This document shows, piece after piece, positions 35,448-45,035 of a stretch of DNA of 64,000 nucleotides (the stretch's first letter is position 1; each line of letters begins with the position of its first letter). The translations under genes were made by a program, and so were the position numbers. Below the pieces are notes generated by a model. That model made no database searches. It saw only the letters and a list, made by a program, of their open reading frames with translations, and was not told the origin of the DNA. Source of the stretch: Cavia porcellus (lineage: Eukaryota; Chordata; Mammalia; Rodentia; Caviidae); contig NW_026947506.1 in assembly GCF_034190915.1 (NCBI RefSeq), positions 32,529,748 to 32,593,747 on the forward strand, given 5' to 3'.

Positions 35448-37604
35448 TGCTGGGGAGGGTGACGTCGCTGTTCCCAGAGTAACGGTGCATTCTCAGATGT
35501 GTAGGGAAACACCGGGAACCGTCCATGAGCCCCGAGAGCCACTGGCTGCTGGGGAGGGCGACATCGCTATCCCCAGAGTAACGTGCATTCTCAGATGTGT
35601 AGGGAAACGCCGGGAACCGTCCATGAGCACCGAGAGCCACTGGCTGCTGGGGAGGGCGACGTCGCTGTCCCCAGAGTAACTTGCAGTCTCAGATGTGTAG
35701 GGAAACGCCTGGAACCGTCCATGAGCACCGAGATCCACTGGCTGCTGGGGAGGGCGACGTCGCTGTCCCCAGAGTAACGTGCATTCTCAGATGTGTAGGG
35801 AAACGCCGGGAACCGTCCATGAGCACCGAGATCCACTGGCTGCTGGGGAGGGCGACGTCGCTGTCCCCAGAGTAACGTGCATTCTCAGATGTGTAGGGAA
35901 ACGCCGGGAACCGTCCATGAGCACCGAGAGCCACTGGCTGCTGGGGAGGGCGACGTCGCTGTCCCCAGAGTAACGTGCATTCTCAGATGTGTAGGGAAAC
36001 GCCGGGAACCGTCCATGAGCACCGAGATCCACTGGCTGCTGGGGAGGGCGACGTCGCTGTCCCCAGAGTAACGTGCAGTCTCAGATGTGTAGGGAAACGC
36101 CGGGAACCGTCCATGAGCACCGAGATCCACTGGCTGCTGGGGAGGGCGACGTCGCTGTCCCCAGAGTAACGTGCATTCTCAGATGTGTAGGGAAACGCCG
36201 GGAACCGTCCATGAGCACCGAGATCCACTGGCTGCTGGGGAGGGCGACGTCGCTGTCCCCAGAGTAACGTGCATTCTCAGATGTGTAGGGAAACGCCGGG
36301 AACCGTCCATGAGCCCCGAGAGCCACTGGCTGCTGGGGAGGGCGACGTCGCTGTCCCCAGAGTAACGTGCATTCTCAGATGTGTAGGGAAACGCCGGGAA
36401 CCGTCCATGAGCACCGAGAGCCACTGGCTGCTGGGGAGGGCGACGTCGCTGTCCCCAGAGTAACGTGCATTCTCAGATGTGTAGGGAAACGCCGGGAACC
36501 GTCCATGAGCCCCGAGATCCACTGGCTGCTGGGGAGGGCGACGTCGCTGTCCCCAGAGTAACGTGCATTCTCAGATGTGTAGGGAAACGCCGGGAACCGT
36601 CCATGAGCCCCGAGAGCCACTGGCTGCTGGGGAGGGCGACGTCGCTGTCCCCAGAGTAACGTGCATTCTCAGATGTGTAGGGAAACGCCGGGAACCGTCC
36701 ATGAGCCCCGAGAGCCACTGGCTGCTGGGGAGGGCGACGTCGCTGTCCCCAGAGTAACGTGCATTCTCAGATGTGTAGGGAAACGCCAGGAACCGTCCAT
36801 GAGCACCGAGAGCCACTGGCTGCTGGGGAGGGCGACATCGCTGTCCCCAGAGTAACGTGCATTCTCAGATGTGTAGGGAAACGCCGGGAACCGTCCATGA
36901 GCCCCGAGAGCCACTGGCTGCTGGGGAGGGCGACGTCGCTGTCCCCAGAGTAACGTGCATTCTCAGATGTGTAGGGAAACGCCAGGAACCGTCCATGAGC
37001 CCCGAGAGCCACTGGCTGCTGGGGAGGGCGACGTCGCTGTCCCCAGAGTAACGTGCATTCTCAGATGTGTAGGGAAACGCCAGGAACCGTCCATGAGCCC
37101 CGAGAGCCACTGGCTGCTGGGGAGGGCGACGTCGCTGTCCCCAGAGTAACGTGCATTCTCAGATGTGTAGGGAAACGCCGGGAACCGTCCATGAGCCCCG
37201 AGAGCCACTGGCTGCTGGGGAGGGCGACGTCGCTGTCCCCAGAGTAACGTGCATTCTCAGATGTGTAGGGAAACGCCAGGAACCGTCCATGAGCCCCGAG
37301 AGCCACTGGCTGCTGGGGAGGGCGACGTCGCTGTCCCCAGAGTAACGTGCATTCTCAGATGTGTAGGGAAACGCCGGGAACCGTCCATGAGCACCGAGAG
37401 CCACTGGCTGCTGGGGAGGGCGACGTCGCTGTCCCCAGAGTAACGTGCATTCTCAGATGTGTAGGGAAACGCCGGGAACCGTCCATGAGCACCGAGAGCC
37501 ACTGGCTGCTGGGGAGGGCGACGTCGCTGTCCCCAGAGTAACGTGCATTCTCAGATGTGTAGGGAAACGCCGGGAACCGTCCATGAGCCCCGAGAGCCAC
37601 TGGC
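35448..37604. repeat. 98-bp minisatellite, 22 tandem units
   Basis: Units begin TGCTGGGGAGGG and end CCACTGGC. The first is 99 bp, the other 21 are 98 bp, and the sequence then breaks into unique DNA after TGCTGG at 37610. Units are nearly identical except at a few positions: GAGC(A/C)CC, GAGA(G/T)CC, GCC(G/A)GG, GCA(T/G)TC and GAC(G/A)TC. The GAGATCC type occurs only in units 3, 4, 6-8 and 11; the GCCAGG type only in units 14, 16, 17 and 19; GCAGTC only in units 3 and 7. Unit 1 is the most divergent. The period is not a multiple of 3, so the short overlapping reading frames on both strands are by-products, not genes. Confidence 0.97.
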
Positions 37605-37794
37605 TGCTGGTGTTTCGCAGCGAGCTCCGCTCTGCTTGTCACACTGTCTTTGCAGCTTCGTCCTCAACGCATTGGCGTGGCTTCTCCTGCACAGCTGGCC
37701 GCAGTCTCCTCCGCCTCTGTGCTGTGATCTCACAGGCAGTCTGTCACCCTCTCCCTCCGGGCCCCAAGAGGGTTCTTAAGAAGAAAATATCATT

Positions 37795-38105
37795 TGAATC
37801 CTGTTGCTTTGCCACAAAAGTGTGTGTCATTCCCTCTGTGACCTTTTGTGTCTGGCGTCTTTCACTGACCACAGTGAGGCTTTCTGTTTTGTTTCAGGGG
37901 TGCTGGGGATGGAAGCTGGGGCCTTGCACACCCTAAGCCCTGCTGTGCCACTGAGCTATACCCCAGGCCCCAGCCCAGTCTTCTTGAGGCACATCCAGCC
38001 TGTTGCATGCATGTTCCTCATTCTTGTTTGAGGCAGAGTAATATTTCACCTTGCAGATTGCATGGAGAAACCACATTTTGTTATCCCTCCACCCATTTAT
38101 TACCT
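37795..38105. repeat. old L1M-type fragment split by an ID element
   Basis: ttttgtgtctggcgtctttc and accacagtgaggctttctg precede, and cacatccagcctgttgcatg, gcagagtaatatttcacc and accacattttgttatccctc follow, a reverse ID element at 37897-37982. The two halves are continuous in L1M order. The fragment sits between the minisatellite and the provirus. Confidence 0.55.
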
Positions 38106-38219
38106 AAGGTTTTTTTTTGAGATGGGTTCTTGCTTGCTGCCCAGGCAGGTTCTGCATTCCTGGACTCAAACCATCCTCCTGCCTCATCCTCCTTAGTCAC
38201 TGGGACCCCAGGTGTGGAC
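37897..38219 (-). repeat. reverse ID (37897-37982) and reverse B1-like SINE at the provirus border
   Basis: The ID reads gtgctggggatggaagctgg to ctgagctataccccaggccc. The B1-like copy at 38107-38219 (gatgggttcttgcttgctgc, cctcctgcctcatcctcctt) ends at the left target duplication of the provirus. Confidence 0.65.
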
Positions 38220-38225
38220 CCCAGC
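38220..38225. repeat. target-site duplication of the provirus (with 43421-43426)
   Basis: CCCAGC directly precedes the 5' LTR and is repeated directly after the 3' LTR at 43421-43426. A 6-bp duplication fits betaretroviral integrase. Confidence 0.92.
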
Positions 38226-38710
38226 TGTTGGGAGCCGCAGCCCCGAGCCCGGTCGCCTCACTTGGCGGACGTGCGGCCTGTGGTAAAGAGCAAAGCCTGG
38301 GGTAGATTACCCCTCCCATCGAATATGTTAGTTTCCTGCTTACCGCGTAAACAACCCGCTCAACAATATAGTCTGCCTGGCAACTGATGATGTTAGCCAA
38401 TCAGCTTGCCTTGCTTACTTTAACATGATTGGACACTGTACCCGTATATATACCGGTGCCACCCCTGGGCGGAAGAAGAAGCCAGATAGAAGCCCGGAAG
38501 TAGAAGCTCAAAAGGAGCCGCGGAGAGCGGACCGGTAGAGGCTTTGGGGCAGACTGAAGCACAAAAGGAGCCGCGGGGAGCGGACCAGAGGAGGCTTCAG
38601 CTGGGAGAACCCAGGGCAGGCTGTACGGAGAAGGAAAATAAAAAGAAAAGGTTGTCTACTACCAGACTTTGTCGTGTGTCCTTTCTGCCGGCCGGGAGCG
38701 GACATCGACA
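38226..38710 (+). repeat. 5' LTR
   Basis: A 485-bp direct repeat of 42936-43420 with 484 identical positions, starting TGTTGGG and ending GACATCGACA. It holds a CCAAT box, a TATA box and an AATAAA signal in the U3-R order expected of an LTR. Confidence 0.97.
38397..38452 (+). promoter_or_regulatory. LTR core promoter (CCAAT and TATA boxes)
   Basis: CCAAT at 38397-38401 and TATATATA at 38445-38452 lie in the U3 part of the 5' LTR. The spacing of about 45 bases is normal for an RNA polymerase II promoter. The same elements recur 4710 bases downstream in the 3' LTR. Confidence 0.75.
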
Positions 38711-38909
38711 TTTGGAGGCCCGCCCGGGGACTGATCACCCCCGAGACGTGGAAGTGGACAACGCTCCAGTACAGAGCTGCGAGACAGGTGAGTTGGGGAT
38801 AAGCCTGGGCTCTGGGTGGCGCGCACCTACAGGGCTTTTAGACTCCCCTCAGGCTCACGCGTAAGTGGCGGATTCCTTGGGCCTCACGCGGTGAGTAACA
38901 TATTAAAAG
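38711..38909 (+). other. retroviral leader: primer-binding site and splice donor
   Basis: Two bases after the LTR comes TGGAGGCCCGCCCGGGGA (38713-38730), the position of a tRNA primer-binding site. Its first nine bases match the complement of tRNA-Thr(CGT) 3' ends. The whole 18-mer fits tRNA-Thr or tRNA-Pro about equally (roughly 13 of 18 each), so the primer is unresolved. A strong splice donor CAG|GTGAGT is at 38785-38793. The rest should contain the RNA packaging region, which I cannot delimit. Confidence 0.65.
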
Positions 38910-40586
38910 ATGGGAAACATGTTAGGTAGCAACATTAAGAGCGAGGGTGGTTGTGGAGAAAGCTCTCAAGAGCTTACAAAAGTACGCAGGGTATCTGAGC
39001 AGGCCCAGTCAGGGAGCTCCCGAGAGGTGTCCGTCAAGGGGAACAAGGATGCTAAGGAGGAGGACGGGGCTCTAGCCTCGGAGTCGTCTGACTCCGAGGA
39101 CGAGGGAAAGTTGAATGGCAAGGAGGCCAAAGAGACCAGCTGTCAGGAGCCTAAATCGCTCAATAAGGAGTCGCAGGGTTCTTTTCCAGCGTTGCCCTGC
39201 GAATTGCGCTCTGCTCAACCTGGTCTGCGGAGGAGTAGAGAGCTCCTGAGCGCTCCCCGGCGCGAGAGGGAGGCGATTCCTCGCCACAAGGCGGCCGCCT
39301 GGGAGCTCTCTCCCCTTTCGCCAGAACAGGAAGTGATGCACGGGCCCCCATTTTCCGCCCAATCACGGCCGCTGTCTTATGCTCCGCCGCCGGCGGGTCG
39401 GTATTTTTACAGGCGGCTTTGGCAGGGGGGACGCTTGTCTCATGAGGTACATCCACCTGGGATAGATAGTGGCCCCTACGAGATATTTCCTGTACAAGTA
39501 GCTATGGGCCAGGGACGCAATGTATGGGAGCCTTTTGAGATAAAGCAGATTAGAGAACTTAAAAATGCAGTTACAACCTTTGGGCCGACTGCGCCTTACA
39601 CCATTGCCATGCTGGAGAATCTGTCTTCTGGGCCCCTCACCCCCGCGGACTGGATTCAGCTGGCAAAGGCCTGTCTGCCCTCGGGCAGTTACCTAGATTG
39701 GCGAGCCTGGTATGCAGAGTTCTCTGCCGAGCAGGCTGAGAAAAACGCCAATCGAGGAAACCGGGGGTGGAACAAGAAAATGCTTATGGGAGAAGGTCGG
39801 CACGCTGATGACCAGACCCAGTTCCCCGGCGCTGTCTATGAGCAAATCAATGCCATAGGACTCCGCGCCTGGAAGCAAGTAAGTGGTGCTAGAACAGCCT
39901 CCTTGTGTCTTTCAAAAATAATTCAGGGTACCACAGAGCCATTTGTTGACTTTGTGGCCCGAATGCAAGATGCTGCCGATAAGATATTTTCTGATCCGGG
40001 AGTGGCTCGACCGCTGGTAAGGCAGCTGATTTTCGAACAGTGTACAAAGGAGTGCAAGGCAGTGATAGCTCCTCATAAGAACAAGGACCTCAATGCCTGG
40101 ATTAGGATATGCAGAGAGATAGGGGGGCCGCTCTCCAACTCGGGAGTGGCTGCTCTCCTGGCCGCGGCTATACAACAGAGGGGACCTCGCGGGTTAAAAG
40201 GGGAATGTAAGGCTAAAGGGTGTTTTGCCTGCGGGGAGCCAGGACACATTAAACGTCACTGCCCAAACAATGCAGATGCTAGGCCTCGCCCTAGGAATGA
40301 AGAACCATATGTTTGTGGGCGATGCAAGAAGGGATCACACAAAGCTGAGGAGTGTAGGTCGGTCTTTGATGCTCAGGGCAACCGTATTTGTGGACAAGAT
40401 GCTAGAGAGCCAAAAAACGGCCAGAGGGGGCCCCCTTCACAGCCGGGCCCCCGCCCCAGAGACAGGACAGCTCAGGGTGGCAGCCTTCAACAAGGGCCAC
40501 CCCTGGGTCAGCAGGTGTGGACCTCAGTGTCGCCTCCAGACTTATACAGAAGGTCACCATTAAGACGGATGGCGTTAGGACCCTAA
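38910..40586 (+). CDS. gag: Gag polyprotein (intact reading frame)
   Basis: A 558-codon open frame that would form the virus-like core. It starts MGNMLGS, giving a Gly-2 that could be myristoylated for membrane targeting. Residues 1 to about 190 are matrix-like with acidic Ser/Glu/Asp-rich segments. Capsid begins near residue 193, with the major homology region (QGTTEPFVDFVARMQDA) near 339-355. Two CX2CX4HX4C zinc knuckles follow at 438-451 and 469-482 in nucleocapsid. The last 25 or so codons read across the pro-pol deletion joint in a non-pol frame, so the natural Gag C terminus is probably altered. No frame breaks are seen. Whether it is expressed is unknown. Confidence 0.92.
   Translation: MGNMLGSNIKSEGGCGESSQELTKVRRVSEQAQSGSSREVSVKGNKDAKEEDGALASESSDSEDEGKLNGKEAKETSCQEPKSLNKESQGSFPALPCELRSAQPGLRRSRELLSAPRREREAIPRHKAAAWELSPLSPEQEVMHGPPFSAQSRPLSYAPPPAGRYFYRRLWQGGRLSHEVHPPGIDSGPYEIFPVQVAMGQGRNVWEPFEIKQIRELKNAVTTFGPTAPYTIAMLENLSSGPLTPADWIQLAKACLPSGSYLDWRAWYAEFSAEQAEKNANRGNRGWNKKMLMGEGRHADDQTQFPGAVYEQINAIGLRAWKQVSGARTASLCLSKIIQGTTEPFVDFVARMQDAADKIFSDPGVARPLVRQLIFEQCTKECKAVIAPHKNKDLNAWIRICREIGGPLSNSGVAALLAAAIQQRGPRGLKGECKAKGCFACGEPGHIKRHCPNNADARPRPRNEEPYVCGRCKKGSHKAEECRSVFDAQGNRICGQDAREPKNGQRGPPSQPGPRPRDRTAQGGSLQQGPPLGQQVWTSVSPPDLYRRSPLRRMALGP
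40412..40418 (+). promoter_or_regulatory. -1 ribosomal frameshift heptamer A_AAA_AAC
   Basis: Read in the gag frame the codons are CCA AAA AAC, so the heptamer A AAA AAC is in the canonical X XXY YYZ register. The -1 frame entered at 40418 is open without a stop into the pol frame. Seven bases downstream, GGGGG (40426-40430) can pair with CCCCC at 40431-40435 or 40448-40452, a plausible stimulatory stem. Betaretroviruses use this heptamer between gag and pro. Confidence 0.8.
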
Positions 40587-42430
40587 ATGACATGCAAAAG
40601 CTATTGGGAGACATTAATTGGATTAGGCCATATTTACATATACCAAATTCAGATCTCAAACCCCTGTTCGACCTTCTAAAGGGAGACCCAGATATAGCCT
40701 CCCACAGGAGGCTCACTCCTGAGGCAAGAGCTGCCTTACAGAGAGTAAAAAAAGCCTTAGGTGGGGCTACCTTACACAGAATTAAACCAGGGCGACCCTT
40801 TGATGTCTGTTTGCTACAGACTAGTCTACAGCCTACAGCGGCGATTTGGCAGAAAGGACCACTACTGTGGATACACCCTAAGGTCTCACCTGCAAAAGTT
40901 ATAGAACATTACCCGGAGGCAGTCGCTTCATTGGCCCTTAAAGCGCATGATAGAGCTGTCCAACATTTTGGCTCAGGACCACAAGCCATCCGAGTACCCT
41001 ATACCGCCAGCCAGATCAAGACCCTGGCTGCCTGCATAGATACTTGGGCCATTCTGAGATGTGTTTTCCATGGGGATATAAACAATCAATACCCTAAAGA
41101 CCCTATCTTGTCATTTGTCACTCAGCACCCTATAATTTTTCCAAAGGTTACTGCCTCTGAGCCATTAGTCCTAGCAACTACAATATACACAGATGGCTCC
41201 AAGACGGGGATAGGCGCCTATGTGACCCTAGGCAAGCCCCCGGTTACCATACAATTTAAACCAGATCAGCCTCAGGTGGTAAAACTACAGATCGTTAAAA
41301 TGATTCTTAAACGGTTCTCAAAAGCCATTAACATTGTCTCCGATTCTAGGTATGTGGTCAATGCTATGCAAGTGCTTGAGACTGCCGGTTTAATTAGATC
41401 CACTTCCACAGTGGCTGGGCTGTTCCTGTCTATCCAGACATTGCTTCAAAACAGACACCATAAGGTCTTCACCACCCACATAAGAGCACATACATCCCTG
41501 CCAGGGCCCATGGCACAGAGAAATGCGGCTGCTGACACTGCCACTCGCCCGTTATGGATTTTTACCTTACTAACACCAATCGAGCGAGCCCGTGCCTTCC
41601 ATGATAAATTTCATGTTAATGCCAGGACACTAGCAAACCATTTCCATGTTTCTAGAGCAGATGCACGAGATATCGTGCGACTATGTGACTCCTGTGCCAC
41701 ATACAAACCTGCCCTACCGATGGGAGTAAACCCTCGAGGTTTGATCCCTGGTGATGTTTGGCAGATGGACATCACACATATACAGGAGTTTGGGACTCTT
41801 AAATATGTTCATGTTTCCACAGACACCTGTTCTCACGTCATATTTACAACAACAAAAACAGGTAAAAAAGTGTCTAATGTGATCAATCATTGCCTGGCGG
41901 CTTGGGCCACATGGGGCAAACCAAAAATATTAAAAACTGATAATGGACCAGCCTATATAGGCAAAGCCTTCAATGAGTTCTACAAAATGATAGAGGTTCA
42001 ATTAAAACATGATATCCCATACAATCCCCAAGGTCAAGAAATCATTGAGAGGGCTCATAAAAGCCTCAAAAAAATTTTACAAAAACAAAAAGGGGGAGTA
42101 GGCCAAGGCCTGGCCCCAAAGGCACGATTATCCATGGCACTATTCACACACAATTTTTTAAATTTAAATAATGATAATCGCTCCCCAGCTGTGGAGCACT
42201 GCAACCCTTCCCCCAACCATAAAGGGTGGGTGAAGTGGAAAGATGTCCTGACAGGACAATGGATGGGCCCGGATCCGGTAATCAGCTGGAACCGAGGCGC
42301 GGTTTGTGTTTTCCCACAGGAACCGGGACGAGAACCACTGTGGATACCGGAGAGACTGACACGGGCAACAAAGCCCTCGACTGAAGATCAGACCTGCCCT
42401 ACTGGAGATCCATCACAGACCAACCAATAA
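40418..42430 (+). pseudogene. pol: pro-pol remnant: dUTPase stub, RT C-terminal part, RNase H, integrase
   Basis: Open -1 frame with no stop before 42430; the first ATG is at 40517. Shortly after the shift comes the dUTPase motif ATPGSAGVDL. Within about ten codons the sequence changes to the thumb/connection part of RT (LNDMQKLLGDINW), so the rest of dUTPase, all of protease and the RT palm with its YxDD motif are deleted, with frame kept. RNase H has TDGS and SDSRY, but the catalytic Glu, expected 20 residues before the second Asp, is Lys (codon 41282-41284). Integrase keeps HX3H and CX2C zinc ligands and a D,D(35)E triad at codons 41768, 41939 and 42047. Known parallel: mouse IAP type I deletion elements also lose a gag-pol segment. 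Confidence 0.88.
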
Positions 42431-42935
42431 GATGAATAGAAATAGCGGTAGCCCGAAATGGACAAGAAGATCCTCAGGCATATGCATGGCTTGCTCAATT
42501 GGCCCACGACCGAGTCTAGATATGGCGGGCATCCCTCATTCTCCTCCATAAGGTGACAATACACAGCAGGGTAGGTGAGTCAATGACGGGTAAGAGCGTG
42601 CCTCCCCAGCACGACTCGACCTAAGCCAGGCCCTACCCCATCCTGCACGTAAGCTGCTGGACTGTTAGATGCTGCCCAGGTCTAAATTTCTCTCCGAGGG
42701 GATTTCTTTACGGAGAGGAAATGAGTGCAAGCTTGTGTGCATCCAGGTTCCGTCCAGTTTGTGCCTGGCCCTAAAAAAAAGGACGAGGGCCTCAGGGCCT
42801 TGGCAGACCATGGGACGGCCGACCAGGGTCTAAGCCAAGGACCTACGGTGGGCCTACGCATAGGGCATAAGCCTCTGCACCCAGTCCAGGAAGGGCTACG
42901 ATGCGCACATTCATAAAAAATAAAAAAGGGGGAGA
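42431..42935 (+). other. proviral 3' region without env; polypurine tract
   Basis: Between the pol stop and the 3' LTR lie 505 bases with no open frame resembling env. AAAAAAGGGGGAGA at 42922-42935 abuts the LTR and is the polypurine tract that primes plus-strand DNA. Confidence 0.85.
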
Positions 42936-43420
42936 TGTTGGGAGCCGCAGCCCCGAGCCCGGTCGCCTCACTTGGCGGACGTGCGGCCTGTGGTAAAGAG
43001 CAAAGCCTGGGGTAGATTACCCCTCCCATCGAATATGTTAGTTTCCTGCTTACCGCGTAAACAACCCGCTCAACAATATAGTCTGCCTGGCAACTGATGA
43101 TGTTAGCCAATCAGCTTGCCTTGCTTACTTTAACATGATTGGACACTGTACCCGTATATATACCGGTGCCACCCCTGGGCGGAAGAAGAAGCCAGATAGA
43201 AGCCCGGAAGTAGAAGCCCAAAAGGAGCCGCGGAGAGCGGACCGGTAGAGGCTTTGGGGCAGACTGAAGCACAAAAGGAGCCGCGGGGAGCGGACCAGAG
43301 GAGGCTTCAGCTGGGAGAACCCAGGGCAGGCTGTACGGAGAAGGAAAATAAAAAGAAAAGGTTGTCTACTACCAGACTTTGTCGTGTGTCCTTTCTGCCG
43401 GCCGGGAGCGGACATCGACA
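42936..43420 (+). repeat. 3' LTR
   Basis: Second copy of the 485-bp terminal repeat, entered directly after a polypurine tract. The only difference from the 5' copy is C at 43218 in place of T at 38508. Confidence 0.97.
43347..43352 (+). terminator. LTR poly(A) signal
   Basis: AATAAA in the 3' LTR (copy in the 5' LTR at 38637-38642), followed by a T/G-rich stretch before the LTR end. It would define the 3' end of proviral RNA. Confidence 0.75.
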
Positions 43421-43584
43421 CCCAGCCCCTGGCACCCAGGCTGCTCTTAATGTGTGGTTGGGACTGGGAACCAGCAGGCTCCTCTTGCTGGCTTCATCTC
43501 CCACTCGGACCATACTACGCTTTTCTCCAGTGCACTGGGGGCCCTGCATGGTACCCTTCTGAGAAGCACCTAGACAGGCTTGCT

Positions 43585-43740
43585 CATTGGTGCCCGGTGA
43601 GGCTGAGGCAGGAGGGTTGAAAGTTCAAGGTCAACCTGGGCAATTTAGCAAGACCCTGTCTCAAAAGAAAAATGCAAAAGGGCAGGAGTTGTAGCTCAGG
43701 GCTAGCAGCTCCTGGGCTGATCCCTAGTACCACCAAGACA
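43585..43740 (+). repeat. B1+ID dimer
   Basis: gaggctgaggcaggagggtt to agaccctgtctcaaaag, then ID gcaggagttgtagctcaggg to ctgatccctagtaccacc. Confidence 0.75.
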
Positions 43741-44140
43741 AAAAAGTGCCCGGGAGTTTGTGAGAGTCTAGAGGAGAGGCAGGAGAGGTGTGGCACGCTG
43801 CTGTGTGGCCCGGCATGGCTGTGGGCTGCAGTTCGCCCTCTTGTGCACACCAGGAAGTGGCGCCCAGGGCCTTCCGGGCATCTCCAGCAGCCAAGTGGCA
43901 CACAGAGAGTCCCAGAGGGGCTCAGCATTCTAGGGTTGTCGGGTGCCAGCGTCTGGCCCCTCTTCCTGCTCCAAGTGGCTGTGGCTATGCAGTCCACCAG
44001 GCCACAGGGTTGGCCACAAAATAGGAATTGGGTAGCCCAGCTTTCTTTTTAATGTAGCCAACCGTGGTTTTTCAGGGCCTCCCTGTTTTGAGGCCACTTC
44101 TCTGACTGGCCACTGAGTTCTGAACTCACCTTGATTTTTG

Positions 44141-44235
44141 ACCTCTACCTGTCACCCATTAGAAGCAAGCTCCAATCCCTGCCCTGGGGACTGATGAGCA
44201 CTGACACATCTACAGTGGAGTATTACTCAGCCCCA
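44141..44235. repeat. old L1 fragment
   Basis: Contains agtggagtattactcagcc, a degenerate form of a common L1 phrase. Short and non-coding. Confidence 0.4.
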
Positions 44236-44249
44236 AAGAGGAAGGGGCC

Positions 44250-44712
44250 AAGTTGTGGCTCTGAGGCTGAGCACGTGCTGAGCGTGCATGAGACAAGTTC
44301 TGTCCCCAGCACCAAGACAAACAGAGAAACTGATTAATTAAAAATAAATTTAAAAGAAAGCAACATGCAGCCACATAGAGAAATAGCAAGTGCCCTGTGC
44401 TGGTGAAGAAAGCAGGCTGGAAAGGCTGCCTGGGGTTGATCAGGCAGCCTTTCCTGAAGGAGTTGGGGTGATCACCTGAAAAGGTCTGCTCATTTTTTTG
44501 TATAAACAAGCCTGTCTCGTAAACATCAGCGGTTTTGTTTTTGTGGTACTGGGCCTATCCATTGAGCTATCTCCCCAGTCATTTTAAAAATTTTTATTTT
44601 GAGACAGGATTTGGCTAAGTCACTAAGCTGCTCAGGCTGGGGTCAAAGTTGTGGTCCTCCTGCCTCAGCTCCCCATAGCCCTGGGATCACGGGCCTGAAT
44701 AGTAGCTGGCTT
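44250..44712. repeat. forward ID (44250-44335) and reverse B1+ID dimer (44538-44712)
   Basis: The forward ID keeps gctgagcacgtgctgagcgt and gttctgtccccagcaccaag. The reverse dimer starts gtactgggcctatccattga and ends ccctgggatcacgggcctga. Confidence 0.65.
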
Positions 44713-45035
44713 GGAAACGTCTTATTAATACATTTTAATAGAAAATACCTAAATTGTTTGGGATACAATTTCCATTTCACCCAAGAATAAGCTGTAACTT
44801 ATACAATCAATCCTCTCAAAACAGTTTTTTCAAAACTGTGACTATGGTCTGGCTCCATTTATTCCGAATTCTGGAAAAGGCAAAGGGAAAAAGGAGAGTA
44901 GTGTTTTGGGGGGCTGGTGGATCTTGGGAGTCTTGAGGAGCTGATGGGTTTGCTGTTTACCTTGATTATGATGATAGCTCCAGGATCGATTATATTCATT
45001 AAAGGCCATAAAACTGTACAGCAAAACAGGAAATT

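Larger units (their letters stand above)
38226..43420 (+). mobile_element. IAP-like betaretroviral (ERVK-class) provirus, internally deleted, no env
   Basis: Complete 5195-bp provirus: LTR, leader, gag, deleted pro-pol, polypurine tract, LTR. Both 485-bp LTRs run TG...CA, differ at one position only (T at 38508, C at 43218), and the insertion is flanked by a 6-bp duplication CCCAGC, the size usual for betaretroviruses. The first LTR bases (TGTTGGGAGCCG) and the gag/pol features resemble rodent IAP elements. Protease, nearly all dUTPase and the fingers/palm of RT are missing, and env is absent, so it cannot replicate alone. Near-identical LTRs mean a recent insertion, presumably with enzymes supplied by another element. 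It lies in the same orientation as MMD2, and the left flank is a reverse-oriented B1-like SINE. Confidence 0.95.

Noticed and set aside
35448..37604. CRISPR-like regular array
   Set aside because: Units are joined head to tail with no unique spacers, and the DNA is mammalian.
35485..37936. Series of overlapping 64-81-codon open frames on both strands
   Set aside because: They repeat every 98 bp and are produced by the minisatellite. The period is not a multiple of three and there is no independent coding signal.
42431..42935. env gene of the provirus
   Set aside because: Only 505 bases remain between pol and the 3' LTR, and no frame shows a signal peptide, cleavage site or membrane anchor.
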